Assembly (NCBI RefSeq): GCF_030652235.1
Contig: NZ_JAUSBA010000068.1
Coordinates: 1-42,162 of the forward strand
Direction: 5' to 3'
DNA: 42,162 nt
From: Cypionkella sp.
GTDB lineage: Bacteria > Pseudomonadota > Alphaproteobacteria > Rhodobacterales > Rhodobacteraceae
Shown: positions 34,336 to 42,033 of the stretch, one piece after another
Numbering within the stretch: position 1 is the stretch's first letter
Layout of the letters: each line of letters begins with the position of its first letter
Notes under the pieces: generated by a model
The model's input: the letters and a program-made list of their open reading frames with translations, nothing else
The model's database searches: none
What the model was told of the DNA's origin: nothing
Position numbers and translations under genes: made by a program

Positions 34336-35295
34336 ATGAATTCTGTCGCATCTACTTTCACATATCTCACCAAGCGCCGTGGCGGCCTGTTGACCGTCAT
34401 CGGGTTGATTTTTGTCCTGGTCGTCTTTGGCATGATCGTCTCAGACAAGTTCGGAACGGCTTCAAACGCGGTTAACATTCTGGAGCAATCGACGGCACTC
34501 GCACTGGTCAGCCTTGGCCAGACGCTTGTGATTATCACGCGTGGGATTGATCTGTCGGTCGGGTCGATGGTCAGTCTGGCGTCTGTGCTTTTGTCGGGCA
34601 TTACCGATGGTGATCCCACGATGATGTGGGTTGCGTTGATCGCGATCATGGCGGCCGGAGTTCTGGTGGGCCTGATCAATGCGGGGGCCTCGATCTATCT
34701 GGGGGTGCATCCGTTGATCGTGACCTTGGGGACGGGTGCTGTGCTGCAGGGGGTGACTTTGCTTTACACGCAAACTCCGATTGGCAAGATGCCCAAGGGA
34801 TTTGACGAGTTGGCATATGGTCGCATTCTGGGCCTGCCTATTGGGGCCGTTTTCACCATCGCGGCCTTTGTGCTGACCGCGATCTTTCTGCGCAAGGCAC
34901 CGCTGGGCCGCTATATCTATGCCACCGGCGATGACGCCTTGGGCGCGCAGCTGATGGGCCTGCCGCGCAGACGGGTGCTGTTCGTTGCCTATGGCTTTTG
35001 CGGCCTGATGGCTTCGGTTGCAGCAATCTTTCTGGTCGCTCGTTTGGGGGCAGGGCAGCCCTATACCGGGCAAAACTTTACCCTGACTTCGATCACCCCA
35101 GTGGTGGTTGGCGGCACCCTACTGAGTGGAGGCCGGGGCGGAGTGATCGGCACGCTGATGGGCGTATATCTGGTGTCTTTGCTGAATAACCTTCTGAATT
35201 TCATGGATATTTCCAGCCATTACCAACTGATCGTGCAGGGCCTGATCGTGATCATTGCCGTGTCTGTCTATGTCGAAAACAAGAAGAGGGTGTGA
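34336..35295 (+). CDS. CUT2-type ABC importer permease 1, second system
   Basis: A 319-residue permease with GQTLVIITRGIDLSVGSMVS, LGVHPLIVTLGTGAVLQGVT and VVVGGTLLSGGRGGVIGTLM typical of RbsC-like proteins. GAGGGA lies before the ATG, 10 nt after the ATPase stop. Its TGA overlaps the next permease's ATG. Confidence 0.9.
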   Translation: MNSVASTFTYLTKRRGGLLTVIGLIFVLVVFGMIVSDKFGTASNAVNILEQSTALALVSLGQTLVIITRGIDLSVGSMVSLASVLLSGITDGDPTMMWVALIAIMAAGVLVGLINAGASIYLGVHPLIVTLGTGAVLQGVTLLYTQTPIGKMPKGFDELAYGRILGLPIGAVFTIAAFVLTAIFLRKAPLGRYIYATGDDALGAQLMGLPRRRVLFVAYGFCGLMASVAAIFLVARLGAGQPYTGQNFTLTSITPVVVGGTLLSGGRGGVIGTLMGVYLVSLLNNLLNFMDISSHYQLIVQGLIVIIAVSVYVENKKRV

Positions 35296-36260
35296 TGACA
35301 CAATTGGCCCAACCCCCCAAGCAGGCCCCGCAAATCCTTTCGATGCAGGCCGTTCGCAACTATGGAATTCACCTTGTGCTGCTGGCGTTGATCGCGGTCA
35401 CCGGGATCCTTTCCCCGGCCTTTTTGGCGGGAAACAATATCTCAAACATGCTGTTGCAGGCGGCACCTTTGGGGATCGTGGTGATCGGTCAGGTGCTGGT
35501 TATTCTGGTCCGGGGGCTGGATTTGTCGGTGGCCTCGGTGATGGCCACGGCGGCGGTGGTGGCGACAAGCTTTAGCGGCCAAGACAGCGACGCACTTCCG
35601 GTGTTTCTGGTTGCCATGGCGATTGGCGTTCTGACCGGGTTGGTCAATGGCCTGTTGATCACCAAGCGCAGCGTATCGCCATTTCTTGCAACGCTGGCGA
35701 CCATGACGCTGCTGCAAGGCCTACGCTTTGCCTATACCCAAGGTGCGCCATCCGGCAACGTGCCGCCGATCTACCGCGTGCTGGGATCGCAGACGTTTTA
35801 CGGCGTGCCCTACAACCTGATGATCCTGATCGTTCTGGCGGTGGTGTTTTCGGCGCTGCTGCACAAATCGACTTATGGGCGGCGCGTCTACCTTACGGGC
35901 GGCAACCCGGTGATGGCGCGTTTGGTGGGCATCAATGCCGACCGAATCACCATCGCCAGCTATGTCATATCTGGTGGCCTCGCGGCGCTGGCCGGGCTGA
36001 TCTACTCGGGCTTTGTGGGCATCGTCGACAACTGGGTCGGGCGCGGGTTCGAGCTGGATTCCATCGTGGCGGCGGTGATGGGCGGCGTCGCCTTGTCGGG
36101 GGGGCGTGGGTCCATCATTGGAGGCTTGTTGGGCGCGGCCATTCTGGTCGTGGTGTTCAACGCGGTCCTGATGATCGGCATGCCTATCGAGTTTCAGATC
36201 ATCATCAAGGGCGTCGTCATCATCGCCGCTGCAGCCCTTTACGTGCGCAAGGCAGCCTGA
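35295..36260 (+). CDS. CUT2-type ABC importer permease 2, second system
   Basis: A 321-residue permease starting MTQLAQPPKQAPQ, coupled through TGATG to the first permease; a GTG at 35292 is an alternative start. It has IGQVLVILVRGLDLSVASVM, VSPFLATLATMTLLQGLRFA, and MGGVALSGGRGSIIGGLLGA. It ends at the first copy of a 16-nt tandem repeat. Confidence 0.9.
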   Translation: MTQLAQPPKQAPQILSMQAVRNYGIHLVLLALIAVTGILSPAFLAGNNISNMLLQAAPLGIVVIGQVLVILVRGLDLSVASVMATAAVVATSFSGQDSDALPVFLVAMAIGVLTGLVNGLLITKRSVSPFLATLATMTLLQGLRFAYTQGAPSGNVPPIYRVLGSQTFYGVPYNLMILIVLAVVFSALLHKSTYGRRVYLTGGNPVMARLVGINADRITIASYVISGGLAALAGLIYSGFVGIVDNWVGRGFELDSIVAAVMGGVALSGGRGSIIGGLLGAAILVVVFNAVLMIGMPIEFQIIIKGVVIIAAAALYVRKAA

Positions 36261-36355
36261 TGCGAAAGGCGCCTGATGCGAAAGGCGGCGGCCCGCCAGA
36301 AACCTTACGAGAGACGGGGACTCTCGTGACCGACTGAGGCGCCGTAAAGCGCCCC
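36255..36355 (+). repeat. 16-nt tandem repeat and hairpins after the permease stop
   Basis: GCCTGATGCGAAAGGC occurs twice in direct tandem (36255-36270, 36271-36286); the first copy contains the permease stop codon. Then a hairpin ACGAGAG-7 nt-CTCTCGT (36307-36327) and a GGCGC/GCGCC hairpin (about 36337-36353) follow. This is the gap before the binding-protein gene, where mRNA-stabilising structures are common. Confidence 0.6.
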
Positions 36356-36378
36356 AAGAGAGGGAAACCCCACGCGGA

Positions 36379-36394
36379 TATCCGCAAAGCGACA
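36379..36394. promoter_or_regulatory. Candidate TGTC-N8-GACA operator (one mismatch) before second binding protein
   Basis: TATC-CGCAAAGC-GACA, 76 nt upstream of the binding-protein ATG. The right half AAGCGACA matches the exact site at 32475. It overlaps a perfect 12-bp palindrome GCGGATATCCGC (36374-36385). It may allow separate transcription of the binding protein. Confidence 0.35.
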
Positions 36395-36470
36395 GAGACT
36401 TTCATGAAGGTAACAAGCTGCTCGCAAGAGGTTGTTGTGACGGCAAAATCAATCCAAGGGAGGACACTAC

Positions 36471-37610
36471 ATGCTCAAGAATGTTCTAAACTATGCGCTG
36501 GTCGCAGGTCTGGCGGCGGCGTCGGCAACGACCGCCTTCGCGCAAGATGCGGAGAAGACTGGCTACACAGGCGCATCGCGCACCATGTTGTGGGGCACGT
36601 CGCCCACTACGATCATGGACACGACCCAGTACAAGAAAGATGGCCCCTACGTCATCGGTTTCTCGAACGCGTCGATCTCGAACAGCTGGCGCGTCGGCAT
36701 GTTGGCGTCCGTCCAGCAGGCCGCCCATGACAACGCCGACCAGATCAAGCAATTGATCATCACCGATGCCAACGACGACCCGGCCAAGCAGGTTTCTGAC
36801 GTACAAGACCTGATCTCGCGCGGCGTAGATCTGCTGATCGTCTCGGCTGCAACCGCCGAAGCCTTGGACGCGATCGTGAGCCGCGCCTATGAGGCTGGCA
36901 TTCCAGTGGTACTGGTTGACCGCCGCATCACCAGTGAGAACTTCACCACCTTCATCACCGCCTCGGACTTCGTTTATGGTCATATGAGCGCGCAGTGGAT
37001 GGTGGAAAAGCTGGGCGGCAAGGGCAACATCGTCATGCTGCCGGGCATGGCTGGTGTTTCGGTGGCGGTGAACCGCATTGCCTCGGCCAATGAGGTGTTT
37101 GCGAACTATCCAGACATCAAAGTGATTGACATGCAATACACCGACTGGAGCCCGGCCAAAGGCAAGCAGGTGATGGCCGCCCTGATCCAAAAGTACGGCG
37201 ACACCATCGACGGCGTGTGGAATGACCACGGCCTGCAAGGTTCGGGCGCGATTGAAGCTATGGTCGAAGCTGGCTGGACTGATCTGCCGCCGATCACCTG
37301 CGCCGACCTGAACGGCTGCGTCAAACTTGCTGTTCAAAACAATCAGCCCGCTTTCAACTACGACTACCCGCCAGCGATGGGCGGCGTCGCGGTCACCGTT
37401 GGTCTTGATATCCTGCACGGCAAACCAGTGCCGCACCAGTACGAGATGAACGTCGAAGTTGCGATCACCAAAGGCGATGAGACCACCTCGGTCAAAGCCG
37501 ATAAATGGATCGAAGATTACGCCCGCCTGGACAAGCCGAACGACCTGATCCTGTCGACCGGCATCAAGGATTACGACCCCACCACCTTTAAGGTCGATTT
37601 CCCACAGTAA
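36471..37610 (+). CDS. Sugar-type ABC importer binding protein, second system
   Basis: A 379-residue periplasmic binding protein with a signal peptide (MLKNVLNYALVAGLAAASAT, cleavage after TAFA). The mature part has YVIGFSNASISNSWRVGMLA, ANDDPAKQVSDVQDLISRGV, IPVVLVDRRI, VNRIASANEVFANYPDIKVI and DGVWNDHGLQGSGAIEAM, typical of the ribose/ABC Peripla_BP_4 group. GGGAGG lies 8 nt before the ATG. It completes the second importer. The two binding proteins are only distantly alike, so the ligands may differ. Confidence 0.9.
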   Translation: MLKNVLNYALVAGLAAASATTAFAQDAEKTGYTGASRTMLWGTSPTTIMDTTQYKKDGPYVIGFSNASISNSWRVGMLASVQQAAHDNADQIKQLIITDANDDPAKQVSDVQDLISRGVDLLIVSAATAEALDAIVSRAYEAGIPVVLVDRRITSENFTTFITASDFVYGHMSAQWMVEKLGGKGNIVMLPGMAGVSVAVNRIASANEVFANYPDIKVIDMQYTDWSPAKGKQVMAALIQKYGDTIDGVWNDHGLQGSGAIEAMVEAGWTDLPPITCADLNGCVKLAVQNNQPAFNYDYPPAMGGVAVTVGLDILHGKPVPHQYEMNVEVAITKGDETTSVKADKWIEDYARLDKPNDLILSTGIKDYDPTTFKVDFPQ

Positions 37611-37618
37611 AGCCAACA

Positions 37619-37646
37619 GTGCTGCGACCAGAATTGGCCGCAGCAC
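37619..37646 (+). terminator. Stem-loop after the second importer operon
   Basis: GTGCTGCG, 12-nt loop, CGCAGCAC, 8 nt after the binding-protein stop. There is no T-run, so it may stabilise mRNA more than terminate. Confidence 0.4.
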
Positions 37647-37917
37647 GAACTCTCTGCTCGTGATGTGAGGCCAGCAGTTTTGCCGGGGAGAAATGCCGCA
37701 GGTTACGCGCAGGTGGCTTCTGCAAACTGGATTGCCTGGATTCTGCAAAAGAATCCAGCACGCCAAGATCGTGATTCCGCAAGCCTTTGATAACGATTCG
37801 CTTTTTCCCAGATCGCGCGCCAAGTGGCTTCCGCCTGGATTCCCCGGTGAAAGTGCTTGTCGCTAGCGAAATGCCGCGCTGCGCCCCCCCGCATACAAAC
37901 AGAGCCGGGGAGGAACC

Positions 37918-38070
37918 ATGCCAGGGGGGCAGTCTAGCGTGCTGCGCTTCCTTGGCTGCATTGATCAGCTGAGTGGCTTCGGATCAGTCAAATCTACGGC
38001 AGCCACTGGCGATCCTCACAACTTGTCGCCTCTGCTACTGACCTGCCCGCCGGAAGTTCCCTCGGTCTAA
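37918..38070 (+). CDS. Possible 50-residue ORF, unknown
   Basis: It starts MPGGQSSVLRFLGCIDQLSG with a good ribosome site (GGGGAGGAACC) and ends in TAA at 38068. No family recognised. It lies in mobile-element debris, so it may be a remnant or chance. Confidence 0.25.
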   Translation: MPGGQSSVLRFLGCIDQLSGFGSVKSTAATGDPHNLSPLLLTCPPEVPSV

Positions 38071-38103
38071 TGCAGGGTCTGCCCAACCTGAAGGAGCAGA
38101 CGT

Positions 38104-38170
38104 ATTCAAACGAGCCGTTTCACCGAGACGCAGATCATCGGGATGATCAAAGAGCAGGAATCAGATCCCG
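38104..38170 (+). mobile_element. IS3-family OrfA N-terminal fragment
   Basis: The frame reads TSRFTETQIIGMIKEQES, the well-known N-terminus of IS3-family OrfA (HTH protein, normally starting MK-R-RFTE-QII). The ATG is changed to ATT and the match stops after EQES, so only about 20 residues remain. Confidence 0.7.
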
Positions 38171-38394
38171 TGCGCCTTGGCGCAGAAAACCCGTGAGCGG
38201 ATCAGGCGAAAAACCTTCTGGCGCACGAAACGCGACAACCGTATCCTTCGTCATACGGCATATCCTTTTCTCTGCGAGAACTGCGGCGCGTCCACAACGC
38301 CCTGACATGCCACCCAATCCCCCCGTCACCAACATTCAGCGATAGCTCGGCCTTCAGCCGAATCGAGGCATGGTCGAGAAGCGGATGGGAAGGT

Positions 38395-38652
38395 GCAGAT
38401 CCAGACCCTCAATACGCCCTGTCATGGATGACTGCTCCCGAGGTCCTCACGGCCACCGTCCGCGCCCATCGGGGGCATCGAGAATGCCCGACACTGGCAA
38501 CTTGACGTTTCGTTCCGGGAAGATGCCGCCCGCAATCGCAAGGCTAATGGCCCCGTCGACATTGCCATGCCTCACGCCGCTGCACCTTCAATTTTGTCCG
38601 CCACGACACCGCCAAGGGCTCGGTCTAGATCAAACTGAAGCACACCAGGTGA
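38395..38652 (+). mobile_element. ISAs1-like transposase C-terminal fragment
   Basis: Pieces in order in three frames: YALSWMTAPEVLTATVRAHR, then GIENARHWQLDVSFREDAAR-NRKANGP, then RRCTFNFVRHDTAKGSV followed by TAG (38626-38628) and IKLKHTR. These fit the ISAs1 pattern (R-H-W-IEN-HW-LDV-FREDA-R-RK, then a NLLR-D-K-S-K-K-R tail). At least two frameshifts and a stop are present. Confidence 0.6.
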
Positions 38653-38696
38653 AGCGCTGCGCTTATTCTAATTCTTCTCAATTAGTTAGGAAACAC

Positions 38697-41024
38697 TTAG
38701 GCCAAACGCGATTGCCCTGAAGCGGCGAGATAGACGCGAGCCTCATACGATTTTAACGTCATACGCGCCGCGTCGTAGTTGGCGAAACGGTTCACCGCAC
38801 AAAGCTCTGGAAATATAGTGTCCAGTTCTTGCCGCTGGTCCGCATCCATTCCTGAAAGGGTGCGATCGCCGGGCTGAAAACTTTCGCTCCATGCGCCGTC
38901 GGCGTGCACGATCTCGTGTCGGTCGAACATGATATGCACATAGGTCACGGACGCCACTACCACGGCATCAACTCCCGGTAGCGAAGTAAGATGCAGTGCC
39001 CTGACCAAAACCTCGTTTGTGCCAAACAGAAGCCCGGCCCGCGCACCACACAGCAAAATCCGGTGCTGGCGCGATACCATCATGTCGCGATTGGGGCAAT
39101 CGTTGCCAAATGCGTCGCGACGAATTGATATGGGTTGCAGCGCATCATTTTCGGACAATTGCGCGCCAGACAGTTCCTTGGTTCCGATCCAGAGGATTGG
39201 TTTGAAGCCATTGTCGCGCGTCATCACGAGGTCGCCGTTTTTCAGCGTCTCGATCCGTCGCGGGCCCGTTGAGGTGGATATCATTGTTCCAAGTGTAAAA
39301 CATGGCGCAATCGGCGCGCACAGCGCCGGGTCGGGCGTGAGAACAACAACAGTCGGCGGCAGTGGGGCCACATTCACGATATGTTCGATGTTCGTGAAGG
39401 TCAGGGTTCCGGTCGGAGCCCCAAAGCCATCCACAAAGGTGATCACGCCGTTTTCGCCGTTCAGCGGGTCGTAGGCGATAGTGTAGGCGCCGGTTCCGAA
39501 CAGATTGAGCGTGTCGTCGTCAGTCTCGCCTTCGCCGCCGTCAATCACATCGTTGGCATTGCCATAGATATAATCAGACCCACCGCCTGCACTGATATGG
39601 TCAACTCCCGTGCCGGAGTTGACGGTGTCATTGCCGTCACTGGTTGTGATCGAGTCATTGCCGCTGCCAGTGGTAATATCAAAGTTCTCAATGCCCGCGT
39701 AGGAGGCTGCGCCCAAACCGGTTATGGTTCCGGTATATCCTGTGCTTAATGCGCCAGCCGGAACACTGGTAATCACAGCACCTGTCGCTGCGGAATAGTC
39801 GATGACCAGCGTGTCTGTGCCTGCCCCCGCAGCAATCACGTCGGCGCCACCCGTAATCAGGATCTTGTCGTCTCCGCCGCCGGTGGCGATGGTATCGACA
39901 TCGACGCCGGAGACGATCGTATCATTCCCCGCACCGCTGGTAAGGGTGTTGGCACCATCACCACCATCAATGTAGTTGCCGCCATCGCTGACGGTGATGG
40001 TGTCGATGTCGCTGCCGCCAAAAATGATGTTATGACCAGTGCTGGCGGTTATCGTATTGGCCCCATTGCCGGCTTCGATGATGTTATTGCCACTGGTAAC
40101 GGTGATGGTATCGACACCATCACCGGTGCAGATCATGTTGTTTCCCGATGTGGCGACGATCGTGCTGGCTCCATCACCGGTCTGGATGATGTTGTTTCCG
40201 GAAGTGAGCGTGATCGTATCAATGCCAGCGCCGGTGACGATGATCTTGTCGCCAGCCAGACCGGTAATTGTGTTGGCCCCATCCCCGCCGAAGATGCTAT
40301 CGTTGCCAGAGCCGACAAGGATCGTATCAACGCCTGACCCTGTAACAATAAAATTGTTGCCACCGGTGTCAACGATCGTGCTGGCACCTTCCCCCGCAAG
40401 GATTTTATCATTCCCAAAACCAGTATTGATGGTGTCAATACCAGACCCAGTGATGATGATATTGTTGCCTTCACCAGCAACGATCGTATTGGCAACTGTA
40501 TTGCTCGTCGTGATAACGTCGTCGCCAGCCCCTGTGGTAATGGTATTGACCCCCATCCCGGCCTTGATGGTGAAATGTTCAAAACCCGTCCCAATTGTTA
40601 CCGATCCAACACCAGCGCCATCAAAGCCGGTGGTGGAGTCGCCCACCGTTGTTCCGGTCGCGGTGCTGTAATCGACGACCAGCCGGTCGTTCCCCAAGCC
40701 ACCACTTACATCGTCAATGCCGCCACTGACGGTGATCACATTGTCGCCAGCGTTCCCCGCAATTGTGCTGCCGCCGCCGCTACTATCGAGGACATTTATC
40801 GGTGCCGCCCCGGCAATATTCAGACCAGTAACCCCGGCGTCAAGCTGCAGCACAATGCCGGTTGACGTCGCACTGCCCTCAACGGTTATGCCGTTCGCTG
40901 TGACCGTCGCGGTTTCATTGCTGTATCCCGCCTGAAGCAGGATCGTATCGCCGGGGCCAGCGTCTGCAAGCGCTGCAGCGATTGTCGGGTAGGTTGAGGC
41001 TGGTCCGACGGTTAGGATTGACAT
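38697..41024 (-). CDS. Large repeat protein with C-terminal Hint domain
   Basis: A 775-residue protein. The start MSILTVGPASTYPTIAAALA (pectin-lyase-like opening) is chosen because AAGGA lies 6 nt upstream. The open frame extends further only by running through an IS5 remnant. Residues about 90-500 hold RTX-like repeats whose calcium-binding aspartates are largely replaced: units such as GDGVDTITVTSGNNIIEAG and GNGANTITASTGHNIIFGG alternate D-T-I and A-N-T-I forms. A Hint domain starts at CFTLGTMISTSTGPRRIE (about residue 575) and includes SRQHRILLCGARAGLLF and VTYVHIMFDRHEIVHADG. Secreted Hint/RTX proteins of this kind are common in roseobacters; export by type I secretion is likely but no signal peptide is seen. 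Confidence 0.85.
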   Translation of the reverse strand: MSILTVGPASTYPTIAAALADAGPGDTILLQAGYSNETATVTANGITVEGSATSTGIVLQLDAGVTGLNIAGAAPINVLDSSGGGSTIAGNAGDNVITVSGGIDDVSGGLGNDRLVVDYSTATGTTVGDSTTGFDGAGVGSVTIGTGFEHFTIKAGMGVNTITTGAGDDVITTSNTVANTIVAGEGNNIIITGSGIDTINTGFGNDKILAGEGASTIVDTGGNNFIVTGSGVDTILVGSGNDSIFGGDGANTITGLAGDKIIVTGAGIDTITLTSGNNIIQTGDGASTIVATSGNNMICTGDGVDTITVTSGNNIIEAGNGANTITASTGHNIIFGGSDIDTITVSDGGNYIDGGDGANTLTSGAGNDTIVSGVDVDTIATGGGDDKILITGGADVIAAGAGTDTLVIDYSAATGAVITSVPAGALSTGYTGTITGLGAASYAGIENFDITTGSGNDSITTSDGNDTVNSGTGVDHISAGGGSDYIYGNANDVIDGGEGETDDDTLNLFGTGAYTIAYDPLNGENGVITFVDGFGAPTGTLTFTNIEHIVNVAPLPPTVVVLTPDPALCAPIAPCFTLGTMISTSTGPRRIETLKNGDLVMTRDNGFKPILWIGTKELSGAQLSENDALQPISIRRDAFGNDCPNRDMMVSRQHRILLCGARAGLLFGTNEVLVRALHLTSLPGVDAVVVASVTYVHIMFDRHEIVHADGAWSESFQPGDRTLSGMDADQRQELDTIFPELCAVNRFANYDAARMTLKSYEARVYLAASGQSRLA

Positions 41025-41224
41025 GTGCGTCCTTTGGACTGTGACGCCAGTAATTACATAATTGCCTCCCAACAGACTTAACATGGAGCAACTTTCGGAA
41101 CGTCTGATCAACGCTTTGAGCTTCTCCGACATGACCATCTGAACGTTGCGGGGGCACCACTTTCGGGCAAAATTCGCTGATTTCGATGGTTCGGGGTCGT
41201 ATTTGCGGCCTTTCGCCCAATTTG

Positions 41225-41590
41225 GGCTGACTTGTCCCCATGCGATCAGTTTTTGTCGCACCAGAAATAGGTTGCCGGGTGCGAACTGCGTGAACATCTG
41301 GGCACGGCTCTTGGCCAGGTCGCGGTAACGGGTTTTCACATCGCCGAACTGGCGTTTGATGCCGGGGAACTGGAGCTCGACCTTGGCCGGAACCATGGCG
41401 ATGATGTAGTTGATCTGCACGTCTAGGGGATGCAGCGGCCTGCCTTTTGGCACTTTCCGCATGACACCCCAGACCTTGACCGGCTCAGCGAAGGCGACCT
41501 CGCGCGCGGCGCTGACATAGCCCTTGTCGGCCCAGACCGAGATTTCCGCGCCGTGCAGCAGGCCGTCCCAGAAATGCGATTGGGAACCCA
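41225..41590 (-). mobile_element. IS5-family transposase C-terminal fragment
   Basis: Reads FWDGLLHGAEISVWADKGYV, VKVWGVMRKVPKGRPLHPLD, INYIIAMVPAKVELQFPGIK-RQFGDVKTRYRDLAKSRAQM, and APGNLFLVRQKLIAWG, the conserved end of IS5-type transposases (normally RAKVEHPFRVIKRQFGY-K-RYRGLAK). The N-terminal two thirds are missing. The frame continues without a stop into the Hint-protein gene, which is chance. Confidence 0.8.
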
Positions 41591-41595
41591 GCCTA

Positions 41596-42033
41596 TCATT
41601 TCCAAGGCCGGACCTTGGGCATCACCGCCGTCACCTCGACCTCCCTCAACATGCCACCCGCCACGAGCCCATCCCGCACCCAATCCAGCGCCTGCCACCA
41701 ATCCTCGTAGCCGCGCCGAGCGGAGGCGATCTGCTCGGGGTGCGGTCGCCAGGTGACCGGACAGGCGAGAATCTCAATACTGCGCCATTTGCCGCGCGAC
41801 AGCACGCGTTCGGTGCCCACCACGATTGTGGGGGATCGCTCACCGTGCTGGTTGGTTTTGGTCTCAACCGGCACGCATAGCGGGATAACCCCTGGCAGCC
41901 AGTCCGGCGTCATCCCAGCGCGCGCCAGCTCGGCGACGTAGATCGCCATGCGCTTGCCGCCCAAGCTGTCGGGCAGCGCTGCCAGGGTAGCAGCCACGAT
42001 CTCGGCATCATGATGGGTGTAATACCAACGGCC
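41596..42033 (-). pseudogene. 5'-truncated gene of unknown function, possibly phage-derived
   Basis: The frame reads RWYYTHHDAEIVAATLAALP, GGKRMAIYVAELARAGMTPD, ETKTNQHGERSPTIVV, and ARRGYEDWWQALDWVRDGLV, ending RPWK and TGA. It looks like coherent coding sequence, but it starts directly at the IS630 remnant's stop, so its 5' end is lost. No family is recognised with confidence; similarity to prophage proteins of unknown function is only an impression. Confidence 0.4.

Larger units (their letters stand above)
37611..38696. other. About 1.1 kb of mobile-element debris
   Basis: It starts with a stem-loop after the binding-protein gene (GTGCTGCG/CGCAGCAC, 37619-37646), then a small hairpin GGATTCT/AGAATCC (37738-37756). 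It then holds an unknown small ORF, an IS3 OrfA fragment and an ISAs1 transposase fragment, listed separately. No complete element is present. Confidence 0.6.

Noticed and set aside
36486-37823. A 445-codon open frame on the minus strand
   Set aside because: Antisense to the clear binding-protein gene; no motifs.
38580-38620. A TGTC...GACA pair near 38596
   Set aside because: The spacer is 6 nt, not 8, and it lies inside the ISAs1 remnant.
39590-40560. CRISPR-like regular DNA repeats
   Set aside because: The periodicity is that of degenerate protein repeats in the Hint protein; there are no identical direct repeats with unique spacers.
38697-41462. A 921-residue protein as one gene
   Set aside because: The first about 75 residues are an IS5 transposase tail and the next 70 are low-quality linker; a good ribosome site and domain start lie at 41024.
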